A stretch of 64,000 nucleotides of DNA from Pyxidicoccus xibeiensis (GTDB lineage: Bacteria; Myxococcota; Myxococcia; Myxococcales; Myxococcaceae): contig NZ_JAJVKV010000004.1 of NCBI RefSeq assembly GCF_024198175.1, forward strand, positions 1-64,000, written 5' to 3'. A program made the position numbers and the translations under genes. The notes below the pieces were generated by a model, which saw nothing but the letters and a program-made list of their open reading frames with translations, was not told where the DNA came from and searched no databases. Below are positions 1 to 8,896 of this stretch, piece after piece. The first letter of the stretch is position 1. The number at the start of each line of letters is the position of its first letter.

Positions 1-224
1 GCGGACTCCTCATCCGCTACCTGTTCACTCTCCGCTTCTTCTACGCCGAATCCCCATGCGCTCCTCAGCCGGGGATACGCGTGCCACTCGCTCCACCCTT
101 GCCCCAGGCCGATAAATCGACGGTCTGACTGTCCGACAGGTTTGCGCCATGTTTCGCCGGCAGGGGCCACAGCCTGGTGCTCATCCGCTCAGGATGAGAG
201 CCACACCGTTTCTGAGGAGGGATG
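1..224. other. Left edge, no supported gene
   Basis: The first 224 bases hold no convincing gene. A plus-strand frame is open from base 3 to a stop at 126-128 and could be the tail of a gene that begins outside the window, but its translation matches nothing I recognise. The last bases (215-220, AGGAGG) are the ribosome binding site of the next gene. Confidence 0.4.
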
Positions 225-545
225 ATGTCGATCTTCGATTTGCTTGAAGAGGTTCGAAGGCGGCCCGGCATGTATGTCGCGGGCGATGAGTCTCAGGGCG
301 CGTTGCGTCTGCGCAGCCTTGAGCAGCTCATTCATGGGTATTCTCTTGCGCTGCGACAGCACGGCATTCAGGAGTCGGTGGTCGAATTTGCGCGGGACTT
401 TGGTGAATTTCTTTGGGAGACGAGGGGGTGGAGTACGTCATCCGGGTTTGCTGCCGCTGTTCTTGAGGCCGCGGGCAGCGATGGGGCTGCGTGGGAGTTG
501 TTCTGGCGTTTGGTTGAGGAATTCCGTAGAGCACGCGACGGCTGA
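225..545 (+). CDS. Small hypothetical protein (orphan, possible immunity-type)
   Basis: A 106-residue soluble protein that I do not recognise. It begins MSIFDLLEEVRRRPGMYVAGD and is mostly alpha-helical and acidic, with no signal peptide or membrane segment. Two ATG codons lie in tandem at 222 and 225. The AGGAGG at 215-220 is only one base from the first but four from the second, so 225 is preferred. The gene stands alone upstream of the IS element and a truncated RHS toxin gene, a position where orphan immunity genes are often found in polymorphic-toxin loci. That role is inferred from context only. The RRPGMY string resembles the GyrB N terminus, but nothing else of GyrB is present. Confidence 0.65.
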   Translation: MSIFDLLEEVRRRPGMYVAGDESQGALRLRSLEQLIHGYSLALRQHGIQESVVEFARDFGEFLWETRGWSTSSGFAAAVLEAAGSDGAAWELFWRLVEEFRRARDG

Positions 546-698
546 TGGCTGTCCTTCGAGTGGTTGTGCTGGGCGGGGCTCGGGGCAATGTGCTCCCTGC
601 TTGCGCCCTTCAGTTGGCGCGCGGATTCATGGAATGCCGTCACCGGCCAAGGTCTTGTTCCAGTACCCAGGCGCGCGTCAGCGTGCGCCTGGGCACAT

Positions 699-723
699 TG
701 AGGCTGCCCCAGTTCCGTGGACA
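699..723 (+). repeat. IS3 left terminal inverted repeat
   Basis: Imperfect 25-bp terminal repeat beginning TGAGG and ending TCCGTGGACA. It pairs with 1944-1968 at about 21 of 25 positions. The terminal TGA is the usual end of IS3-family elements. Confidence 0.8.
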
Positions 724-750
724 CCCGAGATGTGATGAAGGGGTCCAAGG

Positions 751-1065
751 ATGTCCACGGATACAAAGCAGAGAAGGAAGCGCCGCAGCTTCACCGCCGA
801 GTTCAAAGCGGAGGCTGTCCGGCTGGTTCTGGAGGAGGGCAAGACAGTGGGCCAGGTGGCACGAGACCTGGACCTCACCGAGACGGCTCTGCGCACCTGG
901 GTGGAGCGGGCCCGGACGGACCGGGGCCAGGGCAAGCCGGGAGCACTGACGACAGCCGAGCGGGAGGAACTGGCGAGGCTGCGCAAGGAGAACCGCCAGC
1001 TGCAGATGGAGCGCGACTTCCTAAAAAAAGCAGCGGCCTTCTTCGCGAAGGAGGGCTCGAAGTGA
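751..1065 (+). CDS. IS3-family transposase OrfA
   Basis: 104 residues. The N-terminal half is the helix-turn-helix of the Tnp_1 (HTH_8) family (FTAEFKAEAVRLVLEEGKT then VGQVARDLDLTETALRTWV), which binds the element's ends. It is followed by a short leucine-zipper stretch (LARLRKENRQLQMERDFLKK, about residues 75-95) used for oligomerisation. Near its 3' end it carries seven A residues at 1023-1029 in the arrangement A_AAA_AAA, which allows a -1 shift into the orfB frame. Its stop TGA overlaps a GTG of orfB. Confidence 0.93.
   Translation: MSTDTKQRRKRRSFTAEFKAEAVRLVLEEGKTVGQVARDLDLTETALRTWVERARTDRGQGKPGALTTAEREELARLRKENRQLQMERDFLKKAAAFFAKEGSK
1023..1029 (+). other. Programmed -1 frameshift heptamer (A_AAA_AAA)
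   Basis: In the orfA frame the bases read CTA AAA AAA GCA. The seven A residues at 1023-1029 form a classical slippery heptamer. Slipping back one base continues as KKSSGLLREGGLEVKFEF into orfB without a stop. IS3 elements make their full OrfAB transposase this way. The shift is inferred from sequence; no stimulatory stem-loop was modelled. Confidence 0.75.
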
Positions 1066-1937
1066 AGTTCGAGTTCATCGAAGCGCAGAAGGCCCACTTC
1101 CCCGTCGAGCTGATGTGTCGGCAGCTGGGCGTCGCCCGCTCGGGATACTACGCGTGGCAGAGCCGACCGGAGTCCGCGCGGCAGAAGGCAGACCGAGCTC
1201 TGGCCGTGGAGGTGGCGGCCGTGCACCAGAAGAGCCGCGGCACCTACGGCAGCCCGCGGGTGCACGCGGAGCTGCGAGCTGGGGGCCGGCGCGTCAGCCG
1301 CAAGCGCGTCGGGCGCCTCATGGGCCAGCAGGGCCTGGCCGCGCGCAAGAAGCGTCGCTTCGTGCGAACCACGGACTCACGCCACAGTCAGCCGGTGGCG
1401 TCCAACGTGCTCGCAAGGGACTTCTCCCCCGACCAGCCCAACTGCACCTGGGTGACGGATATCACCTACGTCTGGACGAGGCAGGGCTGGCTCTACCTGG
1501 CCGTGGTGCTCGACCTCTTCTCGCGTCTGGTCGTCGGCTGGGGCATGAGCGAGTTCATCGACCGCCACCTGGTGCTGGGCGCGCTCGACATGGCGCTCAA
1601 GGGCCGCCAGCCTCCGCGAGGGCTGCTGCACCACTCGGACAGGGGCAGCCAGTACGCCAGCGAGGACTACCAGCGAGCCCTGGCCTCCCGTGGCATCGAG
1701 TGCAGCATGAGCCGCAAGGGCAACTGCTGGGACAACGCAGTGGCTGAGAGCTTCTTCAGCACCTTGAAGATGGAACTCGTCCACGACGCGGACTTCGCCA
1801 CGCGCGAGCAGGCCCGCTCCGCGCTCTTCGAGTACATCGAGGTCTTCTACAACCGCCAGCGCCGCCACTCCTCGCTGGGCTACGTGAGTCCGGTAGAGTA
1901 TGAGCGGGCCGCCTTACCGGTGGCGCAGGCAGCATAA
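1062..1937 (+). CDS. IS3-family transposase OrfB (DDE integrase core)
   Basis: 291 residues if started at the GTG that overlaps the orfA stop; more probably made as an OrfAB fusion by -1 frameshifting. It has an HTH_21-like N-terminal region (YYAWQSRPES... GTYGSPRVHAEL) and an rve integrase core. The acidic triad is Asp133 (WVTDITYVW), Asp193 (HHSDRGSQY) and Glu229 (NAVAESFFSTLK), giving the DD(35)E spacing of the IS3 family. The C-terminal YNRQRRHSSLGYVSPVEYE is typical. It cuts and joins the element's ends. Confidence 0.95.
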   Translation: MKFEFIEAQKAHFPVELMCRQLGVARSGYYAWQSRPESARQKADRALAVEVAAVHQKSRGTYGSPRVHAELRAGGRRVSRKRVGRLMGQQGLAARKKRRFVRTTDSRHSQPVASNVLARDFSPDQPNCTWVTDITYVWTRQGWLYLAVVLDLFSRLVVGWGMSEFIDRHLVLGALDMALKGRQPPRGLLHHSDRGSQYASEDYQRALASRGIECSMSRKGNCWDNAVAESFFSTLKMELVHDADFATREQARSALFEYIEVFYNRQRRHSSLGYVSPVEYERAALPVAQAA

Positions 1938-1943
1938 CCACGC

Positions 1944-1968
1944 TGTCCACGGAGCCGGGGCAAGCTCA
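1944..1968 (-). repeat. IS3 right terminal inverted repeat
   Basis: Reverse complement partner of 699-723, starting TGTCCACGGA and ending in TCA. The adjacent CAT at 1969-1971 matches the CAT at 696-698. Confidence 0.8.
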
Positions 1969-2011
1969 CATTGCCCATCAGCCGGATGCCCTGGGACCCA
2001 CTTGGTTTGAG

Positions 2012-5000
2012 GTGAGGCTCAAGGACGGGCGTGTGATGTCCTACGGGACGCTGGAGGACGCCACCCAATCGCGACTCGAGGGCCGACGCGTCAACGTGGA
2101 GCCGTACGACTGGAACGACCCGAGCGCCAACAACAACTACGACGGCCATGCGCGCCTCGCGTGGGGGCTCTCCGAGGTGGCGGACCGATCTGGCAACCGG
2201 ATGGTCGTCTACTATGGCGTCTCCGAAGACGTGGCGGATGGCTACGCCTACGAGCAGTGGCCCTTGCAGATTCGCTACACCTTCGGGCCGAAGGGCTCGG
2301 CCCTGGCGGAAGCTCGGCGCGCGGTCAGCTTCCACTATCAGTCCCGCTCCGACACGAGCTTCTCCTTCGTTTCCGGGCTCAAGCTCAAGAACTCGCGGCG
2401 CCTGTACCGGGTGGAGATGTCGGCGCCGCCCTCGGGCCTGCTGCGCAGCTACAACTTGCTCTACCGGGACGACAGCATCAGCCGGCGCAGCCTCCTTCAC
2501 GAGGTCCGGGAATGTGATGGGGCGGAGGTCTGCAAGCGACCGACCGTCTTCGACTGGGAGTTGGGAGACCGGGTGTTCACCCGTCACGAAACGGACTTCG
2601 CGGAAGGGGTGCGGGCGGGGAGCTTGCGAGTCCTCGACGTGAACGGAGACGGACTGGATGACGTGCTCTACCTCGCGGCGGACGCTTCGCGCTGGTACTA
2701 CCGCCTCAGCCGCGCGTCCCCCACGCGGGCTCCGGACAAGCCCCTGTTCTCCGAGCGCATCGCCGTGGACCTGCCAGCCGGGGATTACAGCGGCGCTGGC
2801 GTGACGTACGTGATGGAGACGACGGACCTCAACCTGGATGGCCGCTCAGACATCGTTCTCGTTCGCTACACAGAATACGTTCCGAGCCAGGTCATTCATG
2901 GAGCGACCTTTCCGGCCCAGAAGAAGTATGTGATGACCGTCCATCTGTCGTCTGGGACGTCCTTCGTAGCTACTGGCTCCCCCCGTGAAACTAGGGATTT
3001 CGAGCCGTTCCAAATCCCCGCGCTCAAGCTGGCGGACCTCGACGGGGACGTGCGGCCGGAAATCGTTTTCTCGTGGGGAGCGGACCAGAGCTGGTACTAC
3101 TTGCGCTTCGATGGCACGACGCTCGCCGACTCCGATTTCCTTCCGACGGCGTCGGGACGCTTGGCGATGATGGCCGGTGACATCGACGGGGATGGCACCG
3201 TCGAACTGCTGTCGCGCGCGGGGGCCCCGGGGAGCGCTAGCGTCTGGTACCACGGCTACGGACTGACTCCGGACGGTCAGCAGAAGTCCTGGAACATCGC
3301 CCTGCTCTCCGCCCAGTACCTGGGGAAGGTGGAGTGGTTCGCGGACCTCAATGGGGATGGCCTGTCGGACCACGTGCTGACCGGCAGAGCCGGTGGAGAC
3401 TGCATCGTCACGCTCAATACGGGGCGCGGTTTCATCGAAGCGGGGCTGCGGGTGATGCCCAGCGATTTCGGCTTCCCCTCCTCGGTCGTAATTGGCATGC
3501 GCACAGACCCCGGCGTCCGGGTCTTCGACTTCGACGCCGACGGCCACCACGACTTCCTCTTCGGTCTTGGCAGCAACTCCTCTAGGGCAACCATGGCCAT
3601 GCTGCTGGCCCGGGGCACTTCCTTCGAGGCCCAGGTCCCGGTGGATGAGACGGGCACACCGCTTCCCACGTCGCCGACCGTCCAGTTGATAGACGCCAAC
3701 GGGGATGGCCGGGCGGACATTCTCGGCACTGACACCAGCGGCCACCTGCGGGTGTTCCTGCGCAGGGGCTCCCGGCCGGACGTCCTGAAGCATGTCCGGG
3801 ATGGACTGAACTACCAGTCGTCCCTGAGCTACGCGCCGCTGTCGGATTCGCGTGTGTACACTGGCGTGTGGGACGGCCCCTGCGCCCACCCCGTGCAATG
3901 CGTGCGGAGTGGGGCGTGGGTTGTCTCTCGCGTGGACATGCACTCGTCGCCCTGGGGAAGCGGCGCCCGCTTCGACTACGCCTACGCAGGAGCGCGCAGG
4001 GACGTGCGGGGGCGGAGCTGGCTCGGCTTCCGGCAGCGGGTGGTGAAGAACAGCGTCACCGGGACGACGGCCACCACCACCTTCGACAACCTCACCACGC
4101 TTCAATCCTTCTACCCGAACTCGCACCGACCCGTGGTGGAGACGCTGGTGGCGCCGCTCGGCGATGGGCGCACCCTGACGGTGGAGCGGCGGACGACCTA
4201 CACACACGCGGTGCGGCAGGGCTCGACGGGAGGCGAGATTCTCGCGCCGTCCCGAACGGAGACGTTAGACCGAGAGTGGGAGGTTCCTCCCACGAGCGGA
4301 GGGGCAATCCTGAGGCAGCGCCAGTCGTCCGCCGTGTTCGATACGCTCCACGGCAACCTCCTCTCGTCGGAGACCACTACGGCGGATGGCGAGAGCTCCA
4401 CCTGGAATGCGACGTACGAGGACGACCCGGGGGCCTGGCTCCTCGGACGGACGGCCCGGGTCTCCGTGACGGCCAGCGCGCCGTCCGGCGGGTACATGAC
4501 GCGCGTCACCGACTTCGACTACGTGCCGGGAACCGTGCTCCTGAAACATGAGACGGTGGAGCCGACCGTGACAGGGACAGAGGCCAACGACGTCCGCCTC
4601 GTCACCACCTACCACCGCCTGCCCAGCGGACAGGTGGAGCGGGTGGACGAGACGGATGCGTTGGGGCGTACCCGCACCACCACGCTCCAACTTGACGACG
4701 AGCAACTCCACCCGGTGACGCTCGCCAACCACCTGGGCCACCGGACGGACTTCGCGTACCACCCGGGCCTGGGAGTCCTGGCCCTCACGGAGGATGCGAA
4801 TGGGCTGCGGACGCAGTGGAAGTACGACGGCTTCGGACGCCTGCGCATCGAGGACACGCCGGGGGGCGACGACCGCTCTCTCAGCTACGGCCAGGACGAA
4901 ATCGGGCGGATGACGTTGACTCAACAATCCACCGGTGGGCAGGAACTCTTCTCCGTCCATGACTGGGCAGGCCGGGAAATCTACCGGCGCGCCCGCAACT

Positions 5001-7858
5001 TCGACGGCAGCTTCAGCGCCGTGGGCATGGAATACGACGAACTGGGCCGACTGAAGGTGGCGGCGGTGCCACACTCCCCGGACTCCACCGCGGAGCGTGC
5101 CTTGCGCTCCTTCGAGTACGACGGCCTGGGCCGGCTGCGGAAGCTGACCCAGCCGGATGGCTCCACCATCGAGCATACATACCGGCAGCTTGAGCACTGG
5201 ACGAAGGACGAGAACGGCCACACCCGTTATGTCGTGGAGAGCCAGTCGGGACGCGTTACCCGAAGCGTCGACGTCCTCTCCACGAGCACCTCTCTGGTGA
5301 CCCAGTATGAGTATGGCCCCTTCGGCGTCCTCTCGGCTGTCGTCGACGCTCACGGCAACCGCGTGTCCATGCAGTTTGACCGGCTTGGCCGCCCGACGGT
5401 GCTGGATGACCCCGACCAAGGCCATATAGAGGCCCGGTACAACGCCTTTGGCGAGATTCGCGAGCAGGCGGACGCCGCGAGCGACGTTACGACCTTCCAG
5501 TATGACGGGCTGGGACGTATCGTCTCCGAGACGCGCAAGGACGGCGTGAGCCAGTTCATCTGGGACACGGCGGTGGACGCCAGCGGCGTGCCGAATGCGC
5601 TCGGGCTGCTGGCACGCGTCACGAATGCGAGAGACCCGGCTACCTCGCTAGACGATGTCTCCACCGCCTACGTGTATGACAGCTTCGGACGGGTCCGTCA
5701 GGAGTTCTGGAGCATCGAGGGCCAGGTCTTCGACGTGGAGCGCACCTTCGACGTCGTGGGCCGCCTGGACATGCTGACGTACCCGGCGGCGGGTGGCCCG
5801 TCGCGTCTCAAGGTCCGCTATGGCTACACGCCGTCGAACACACTGCGGCACGTGGAGCAGGTGACGCCCTCCGCGAAGGCGCTCTGGACGGTGCAGGCCC
5901 GGGACCTGGAGGGCCACGTGTCGTCCGAGCGGTTCGGCAACAACGTGGTGACGGCCCGCCGCTATGACCCGGAGGGGCAGCTGCGCTTCCTCGATGCACA
6001 GGGCCCGCAGGGCGCCGTGCAGCGGCTGGCATACGATTACGAGGCCAACGGAAACCTGCGCCAACGGCACGATTTGCTGGCGAAGGTGAGCGAGGGCTTC
6101 ACTTACGACGCGCTGGAGCGACTGACTGATTGGACTGTGACGCTCAACTGCCGGAGCGCCAGGACCCACTACGACTACGACGCCATCGGCAACATGACGC
6201 TCCGGCGCACGGAGGTGGGCGCCACCGTCAGCGAGGTGCGCCCCAGCTACACGGGCGGCGCCCCGCATGCGGTAAAGACGTTCGGAACGACGACGTACGG
6301 CTACGACGTGAAGGGCAACCGCCGGACCTCGGTGGATTCGGCCACCGGGCGGAACACGAGCATCGACTACACGTCGTTCAACCTGCCTACGCGAATCACC
6401 CGAGGGACGGACACGCTGACCTTCGCGTATGACGCCGCCTACCGCCGAGTCTCGAAGAAGCGCTCGAATGGGGACTCCACCCTCTACGTGGGGGACTTGT
6501 ACGAGAAGCGCGTCATTGCCGGGCGGACGCAGCACGTTTTCAACGTGCATGCCGGGGGCCGCATCGTGGCGCAGGTGACCTGGGAGCCGAACGGCAGCGG
6601 AGGCAACCGCGAGGCAACACGCTACCTGCACGACGACCACCTGGGCTCAGTAGAGAGCATCACCGACGAGACGGGCAAGGTCGTCGAGCGGCGGAAGCAT
6701 GAGCCCTTTGGGGAGGCGCGCAGCGCGGTGAACCCTGCCCTGCCGAGGCCGGCGGGCGGCTCCGACGTGACGCGCGGGTTCACTTCTCACGAGGAGGACG
6801 CCGAGACGGGCCTCATCAACATGAGGGGGCGCATGTACGACCCGAAGACGGCGCGCTTCCTCACGCCGGACCCCATCGTGCAAGCGCCTCTCCTCGGCCA
6901 GTCGTACAACCGCTACGCGTACGTGCTCAACAGCCCGCTCAACCACGTGGACCCGTCGGGCTTCTCTGGGCTTGAGCTGCATTCCCGCGGTGGGGTGGTC
7001 TTCCACGATGGTGAGAACGCCTTCGGATACGAGGTTATTGACGTCACTGTCACCGAAGCTGACTGGCTGGGTCTGTCCGGGGGCAGCACGAGCTTCACGG
7101 GAAGCATTGTCAATAGCATGGTCTCCGATACGCTCGGGAGCATGTATGCCGGGTTTCAGGTGTACTCCGGCATGCTTGCAGCGCAGCGGAGCATGGTGAT
7201 GGGGCAGCTCGAGGCCTCAGGGAATCCGGCGCTCGCAACCTTGCAGATGGGGCTGACCGTCTACAAAGCTTACGAGGAGGACGGCGTGCTCGGTGCCGTC
7301 AACATCTTCAATCCCGTGTTCCAGTCGCTCACTGCCGGCTACATGGCGATGGAAGCCCATGAAAAGGGCGACTACGAGGGTGTGGGTTACAATGGGTTCA
7401 ACTCTGGATTGGATGCCGCGTCGGCGGTTATGGGTGCTGCGGGTACTGCGAGGTTCGCAACGAGTGGCTCGCTGACTTCCCTGTTCCGCAGAGGCGGACC
7501 GCCCGCAGGGCCGAGACAGGAAATCATAAATGCGCTGCGAGATCGAGCCCGGCAGCTTGCTGGATTCGAGGGTGAAGGAATTCCAGTCATCCTCGATGAG
7601 AATCTAGACCGCCGGGGTGCTGCTGAAGCGTTGAGGGCGGCTGGATTCAACGTCCGCTCAGTCCAAGAGATTTTTGGTCGCGGCGACATGACAGATCCTG
7701 ACATCCTTCGTTTGGCCGAGACCATTGATGCGCGCGTGTTGACGGCGGATCGAGGGCGGCAAGCGGACGGCGGCTTCTTTGAACGAGCAATTCAGGTCGA
7801 TGCTCGCGCAACAGGAAACGCCAGCCTGATTCGATTACTTGAAGATGCTTTCCGCTAA
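2012..7858 (+). CDS. RHS/FG-GAP polymorphic toxin, 5' end interrupted by IS, PIN-like C-terminal toxin
   Basis: 1948 residues from the GTG at 2012, but the frame is open back into the IS right end (PTWFEV precedes RLKDGRVMSYG), so the true N terminus (SpvB-like part, signal) is missing. From about residue 205 to 590 come FG-GAP/VCBS repeats (DVNGDGLDD, DLNLDGRSD, DLDGDVRPE, DIDGDGTVE, DLNGDGLSD, DANGDGRAD), then a TcdB-like middle, many YD repeats, and the RHS core (YLHDDHLGSVESITDETG ... RMYDPKTARFLTPDP) closing at DPSG near Asp1647. The variable tail has a hydrophobic pretoxin stretch and then, from about residue 1857, a DUF5615-type PIN-like domain: LDEN (Asp1862), DPDIL (Asp1897), TADRG (Asp1913), a presumed metal-dependent RNase. 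RHS shells normally encapsulate and deliver such toxins. Without its native start and promoter the gene may be silent. Confidence 0.88.
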   Translation: MRLKDGRVMSYGTLEDATQSRLEGRRVNVEPYDWNDPSANNNYDGHARLAWGLSEVADRSGNRMVVYYGVSEDVADGYAYEQWPLQIRYTFGPKGSALAEARRAVSFHYQSRSDTSFSFVSGLKLKNSRRLYRVEMSAPPSGLLRSYNLLYRDDSISRRSLLHEVRECDGAEVCKRPTVFDWELGDRVFTRHETDFAEGVRAGSLRVLDVNGDGLDDVLYLAADASRWYYRLSRASPTRAPDKPLFSERIAVDLPAGDYSGAGVTYVMETTDLNLDGRSDIVLVRYTEYVPSQVIHGATFPAQKKYVMTVHLSSGTSFVATGSPRETRDFEPFQIPALKLADLDGDVRPEIVFSWGADQSWYYLRFDGTTLADSDFLPTASGRLAMMAGDIDGDGTVELLSRAGAPGSASVWYHGYGLTPDGQQKSWNIALLSAQYLGKVEWFADLNGDGLSDHVLTGRAGGDCIVTLNTGRGFIEAGLRVMPSDFGFPSSVVIGMRTDPGVRVFDFDADGHHDFLFGLGSNSSRATMAMLLARGTSFEAQVPVDETGTPLPTSPTVQLIDANGDGRADILGTDTSGHLRVFLRRGSRPDVLKHVRDGLNYQSSLSYAPLSDSRVYTGVWDGPCAHPVQCVRSGAWVVSRVDMHSSPWGSGARFDYAYAGARRDVRGRSWLGFRQRVVKNSVTGTTATTTFDNLTTLQSFYPNSHRPVVETLVAPLGDGRTLTVERRTTYTHAVRQGSTGGEILAPSRTETLDREWEVPPTSGGAILRQRQSSAVFDTLHGNLLSSETTTADGESSTWNATYEDDPGAWLLGRTARVSVTASAPSGGYMTRVTDFDYVPGTVLLKHETVEPTVTGTEANDVRLVTTYHRLPSGQVERVDETDALGRTRTTTLQLDDEQLHPVTLANHLGHRTDFAYHPGLGVLALTEDANGLRTQWKYDGFGRLRIEDTPGGDDRSLSYGQDEIGRMTLTQQSTGGQELFSVHDWAGREIYRRARNFDGSFSAVGMEYDELGRLKVAAVPHSPDSTAERALRSFEYDGLGRLRKLTQPDGSTIEHTYRQLEHWTKDENGHTRYVVESQSGRVTRSVDVLSTSTSLVTQYEYGPFGVLSAVVDAHGNRVSMQFDRLGRPTVLDDPDQGHIEARYNAFGEIREQADAASDVTTFQYDGLGRIVSETRKDGVSQFIWDTAVDASGVPNALGLLARVTNARDPATSLDDVSTAYVYDSFGRVRQEFWSIEGQVFDVERTFDVVGRLDMLTYPAAGGPSRLKVRYGYTPSNTLRHVEQVTPSAKALWTVQARDLEGHVSSERFGNNVVTARRYDPEGQLRFLDAQGPQGAVQRLAYDYEANGNLRQRHDLLAKVSEGFTYDALERLTDWTVTLNCRSARTHYDYDAIGNMTLRRTEVGATVSEVRPSYTGGAPHAVKTFGTTTYGYDVKGNRRTSVDSATGRNTSIDYTSFNLPTRITRGTDTLTFAYDAAYRRVSKKRSNGDSTLYVGDLYEKRVIAGRTQHVFNVHAGGRIVAQVTWEPNGSGGNREATRYLHDDHLGSVESITDETGKVVERRKHEPFGEARSAVNPALPRPAGGSDVTRGFTSHEEDAETGLINMRGRMYDPKTARFLTPDPIVQAPLLGQSYNRYAYVLNSPLNHVDPSGFSGLELHSRGGVVFHDGENAFGYEVIDVTVTEADWLGLSGGSTSFTGSIVNSMVSDTLGSMYAGFQVYSGMLAAQRSMVMGQLEASGNPALATLQMGLTVYKAYEEDGVLGAVNIFNPVFQSLTAGYMAMEAHEKGDYEGVGYNGFNSGLDAASAVMGAAGTARFATSGSLTSLFRRGGPPAGPRQEIINALRDRARQLAGFEGEGIPVILDENLDRRGAAEALRAAGFNVRSVQEIFGRGDMTDPDILRLAETIDARVLTADRGRQADGGFFERAIQVDARATGNASLIRLLEDAFR

Positions 7859-7880
7859 CGCTATGTGAAAGGTGAATACA

Positions 7881-8180
7881 ATGGGAGAGAACGACGATAG
7901 CAAGCTTGAGCGAGCCCGGCGCCTGGCAGAGTTCCCTGGACGGGAATGGCGTTTGCTGGCGCACAAAGAATCAGGCGACATTGAGGTAAGAAATGAAGGA
8001 GTATTCGATGAACTGGTTGTAGACCATTGGCTCCATATTGAGCAACTTGGAGATAGAGAGTGGTGGATGCGTGTAGGCGATGCACGCGTATTGGTTGCTG
8101 TGGAAATTGGAGGCGCCGTGCGCATTGATGTGGAACGTGGATTTTACTCGCCGACCGTTGGAACCACGAGCAGTGAATGA
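7881..8180 (+). CDS. Candidate immunity protein for the RHS PIN-like toxin
   Basis: 99 residues from ATG 7881, which has AAAGGTGA a few bases upstream; a GTG at 7872 in the same frame would add three residues but has poorer spacing. The protein is small, soluble and strongly acidic (HWLHIEQLGDREWWMRVGDARVL, VAVEIGGAVRIDVERGFY), 22 bases downstream of the RHS toxin stop and in the same direction. That position and charge are typical of cognate immunity proteins of polymorphic toxins. No family is recognised, so the role is inferred from context. Confidence 0.7.
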   Translation: MGENDDSKLERARRLAEFPGREWRLLAHKESGDIEVRNEGVFDELVVDHWLHIEQLGDREWWMRVGDARVLVAVEIGGAVRIDVERGFYSPTVGTTSSE

Positions 8181-8896
8181 TCGCGCTCCCTAGAACTCCT
8201 TGTCTGTCCCGCCGTGGCTGGCAGCGCAAGGCCTGCGGAGACCACCCGTGCCCACCCTGAATTCAGTCGCTTCGTGATGCATGCGTCAAGGCAGCGGCAG
8301 AACGCGCTTTAGGCCGGTGACAACATGCCCCTAACGGGCCATCGGGCTGTCTCTTGTGCTTGGTAGAGGCCGAGTTCAGCCCGAGGCCTTCTTCACGCCG
8401 AAGCAGCCAGCCAATCCGGGCGTCCACCAGTTCCTTGGGTGTGTGGGAGGTCCCTCTGGAGCGGACCTGAACACAGGGTTCAGGTCCGCAGGGTTCAGTC
8501 AACCGCAGCCCCGAATAAGCGCAGGTACCAACGGCGCGGATGACAACTGCAATTGGGACCGTGCACGACAGGTCCTCCTGACATTCTATCGCGATGGAGC
8601 TGGCGACAACCATGGTGCGGGAGCAGCCCTGGCAGTGGCTGTAGCGTCCCTTCCGGCCAATCTGGCATCAACCAGCACTGCAATGACGGCAACGCCTCAG
8701 TGAAGCCTGGCGCGGTGAAGGCATGCGGAGCCGACGCGTGTGCCATGAGCGTTCTTGCCTGCGTCAATGGGGCGAAACAGAGCGTCAGAGATTCGAGAGA
8801 CCGCATGCAAATGACCGCTATCAAATGTCAGAGGGGGCCTATCGTGCCGCTTGTGGAACCCGGCCAAAGCCAACGCGGTAGAGTGGAGGGACGAAA
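8181..8896. other. Intergenic region with decayed coding fragments
   Basis: No intact gene is seen in these 716 bases. A perfect hairpin lies at 8461-8489. On the plus strand near 8690-8790 the frame reads KPGAVKACGADACAMSVLAC, the Cys-rich pattern (CG...C...V.ACVNG) of myxobacterial secreted proteins, but without a start or intact context, so it is probably a relic. On the minus strand around 8345-8450 a frame reads HTPKELVDARIGWLLRREEG, also fragment-like and unassigned. The GGAGGG at 8885-8890 serves the next gene. Confidence 0.4.
8461..8489. repeat. Perfect 12-bp inverted repeat, 5-base loop
   Basis: GCGGACCTGAAC at 8461-8472 pairs perfectly with GTTCAGGTCCGC at 8478-8489 around loop ACAGG. 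There is no T-run on either side, so an intrinsic terminator is only one possibility; it could end transcription from the RHS/immunity pair, or be a relic end of a mobile element. Confidence 0.6.

Larger units (their letters stand above)
699..1968 (+). mobile_element. IS3-family insertion sequence, complete
   Basis: A 1270-bp element with the IS3-family layout: two overlapping frames (orfA 751-1065, orfB 1062-1937), ends reading TGA...TCA, and about 25-bp imperfect terminal inverted repeats (699-723 and 1944-1968, about 21 of 25 matching, sharing TCCGTGGACA). A 3-bp CAT lies immediately outside each end (696-698 and 1969-1971) and fits a target duplication. Both frames are intact, and a frameshift heptamer is present, so the copy may still be active. 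It sits inside an RHS-type reading frame (see 2012-7858). Confidence 0.92.

Noticed and set aside
7582..7858. The RHS C terminus as a VapC-type stand-alone gene
   Set aside because: It is in frame with the RHS core and has no ribosome site of its own.
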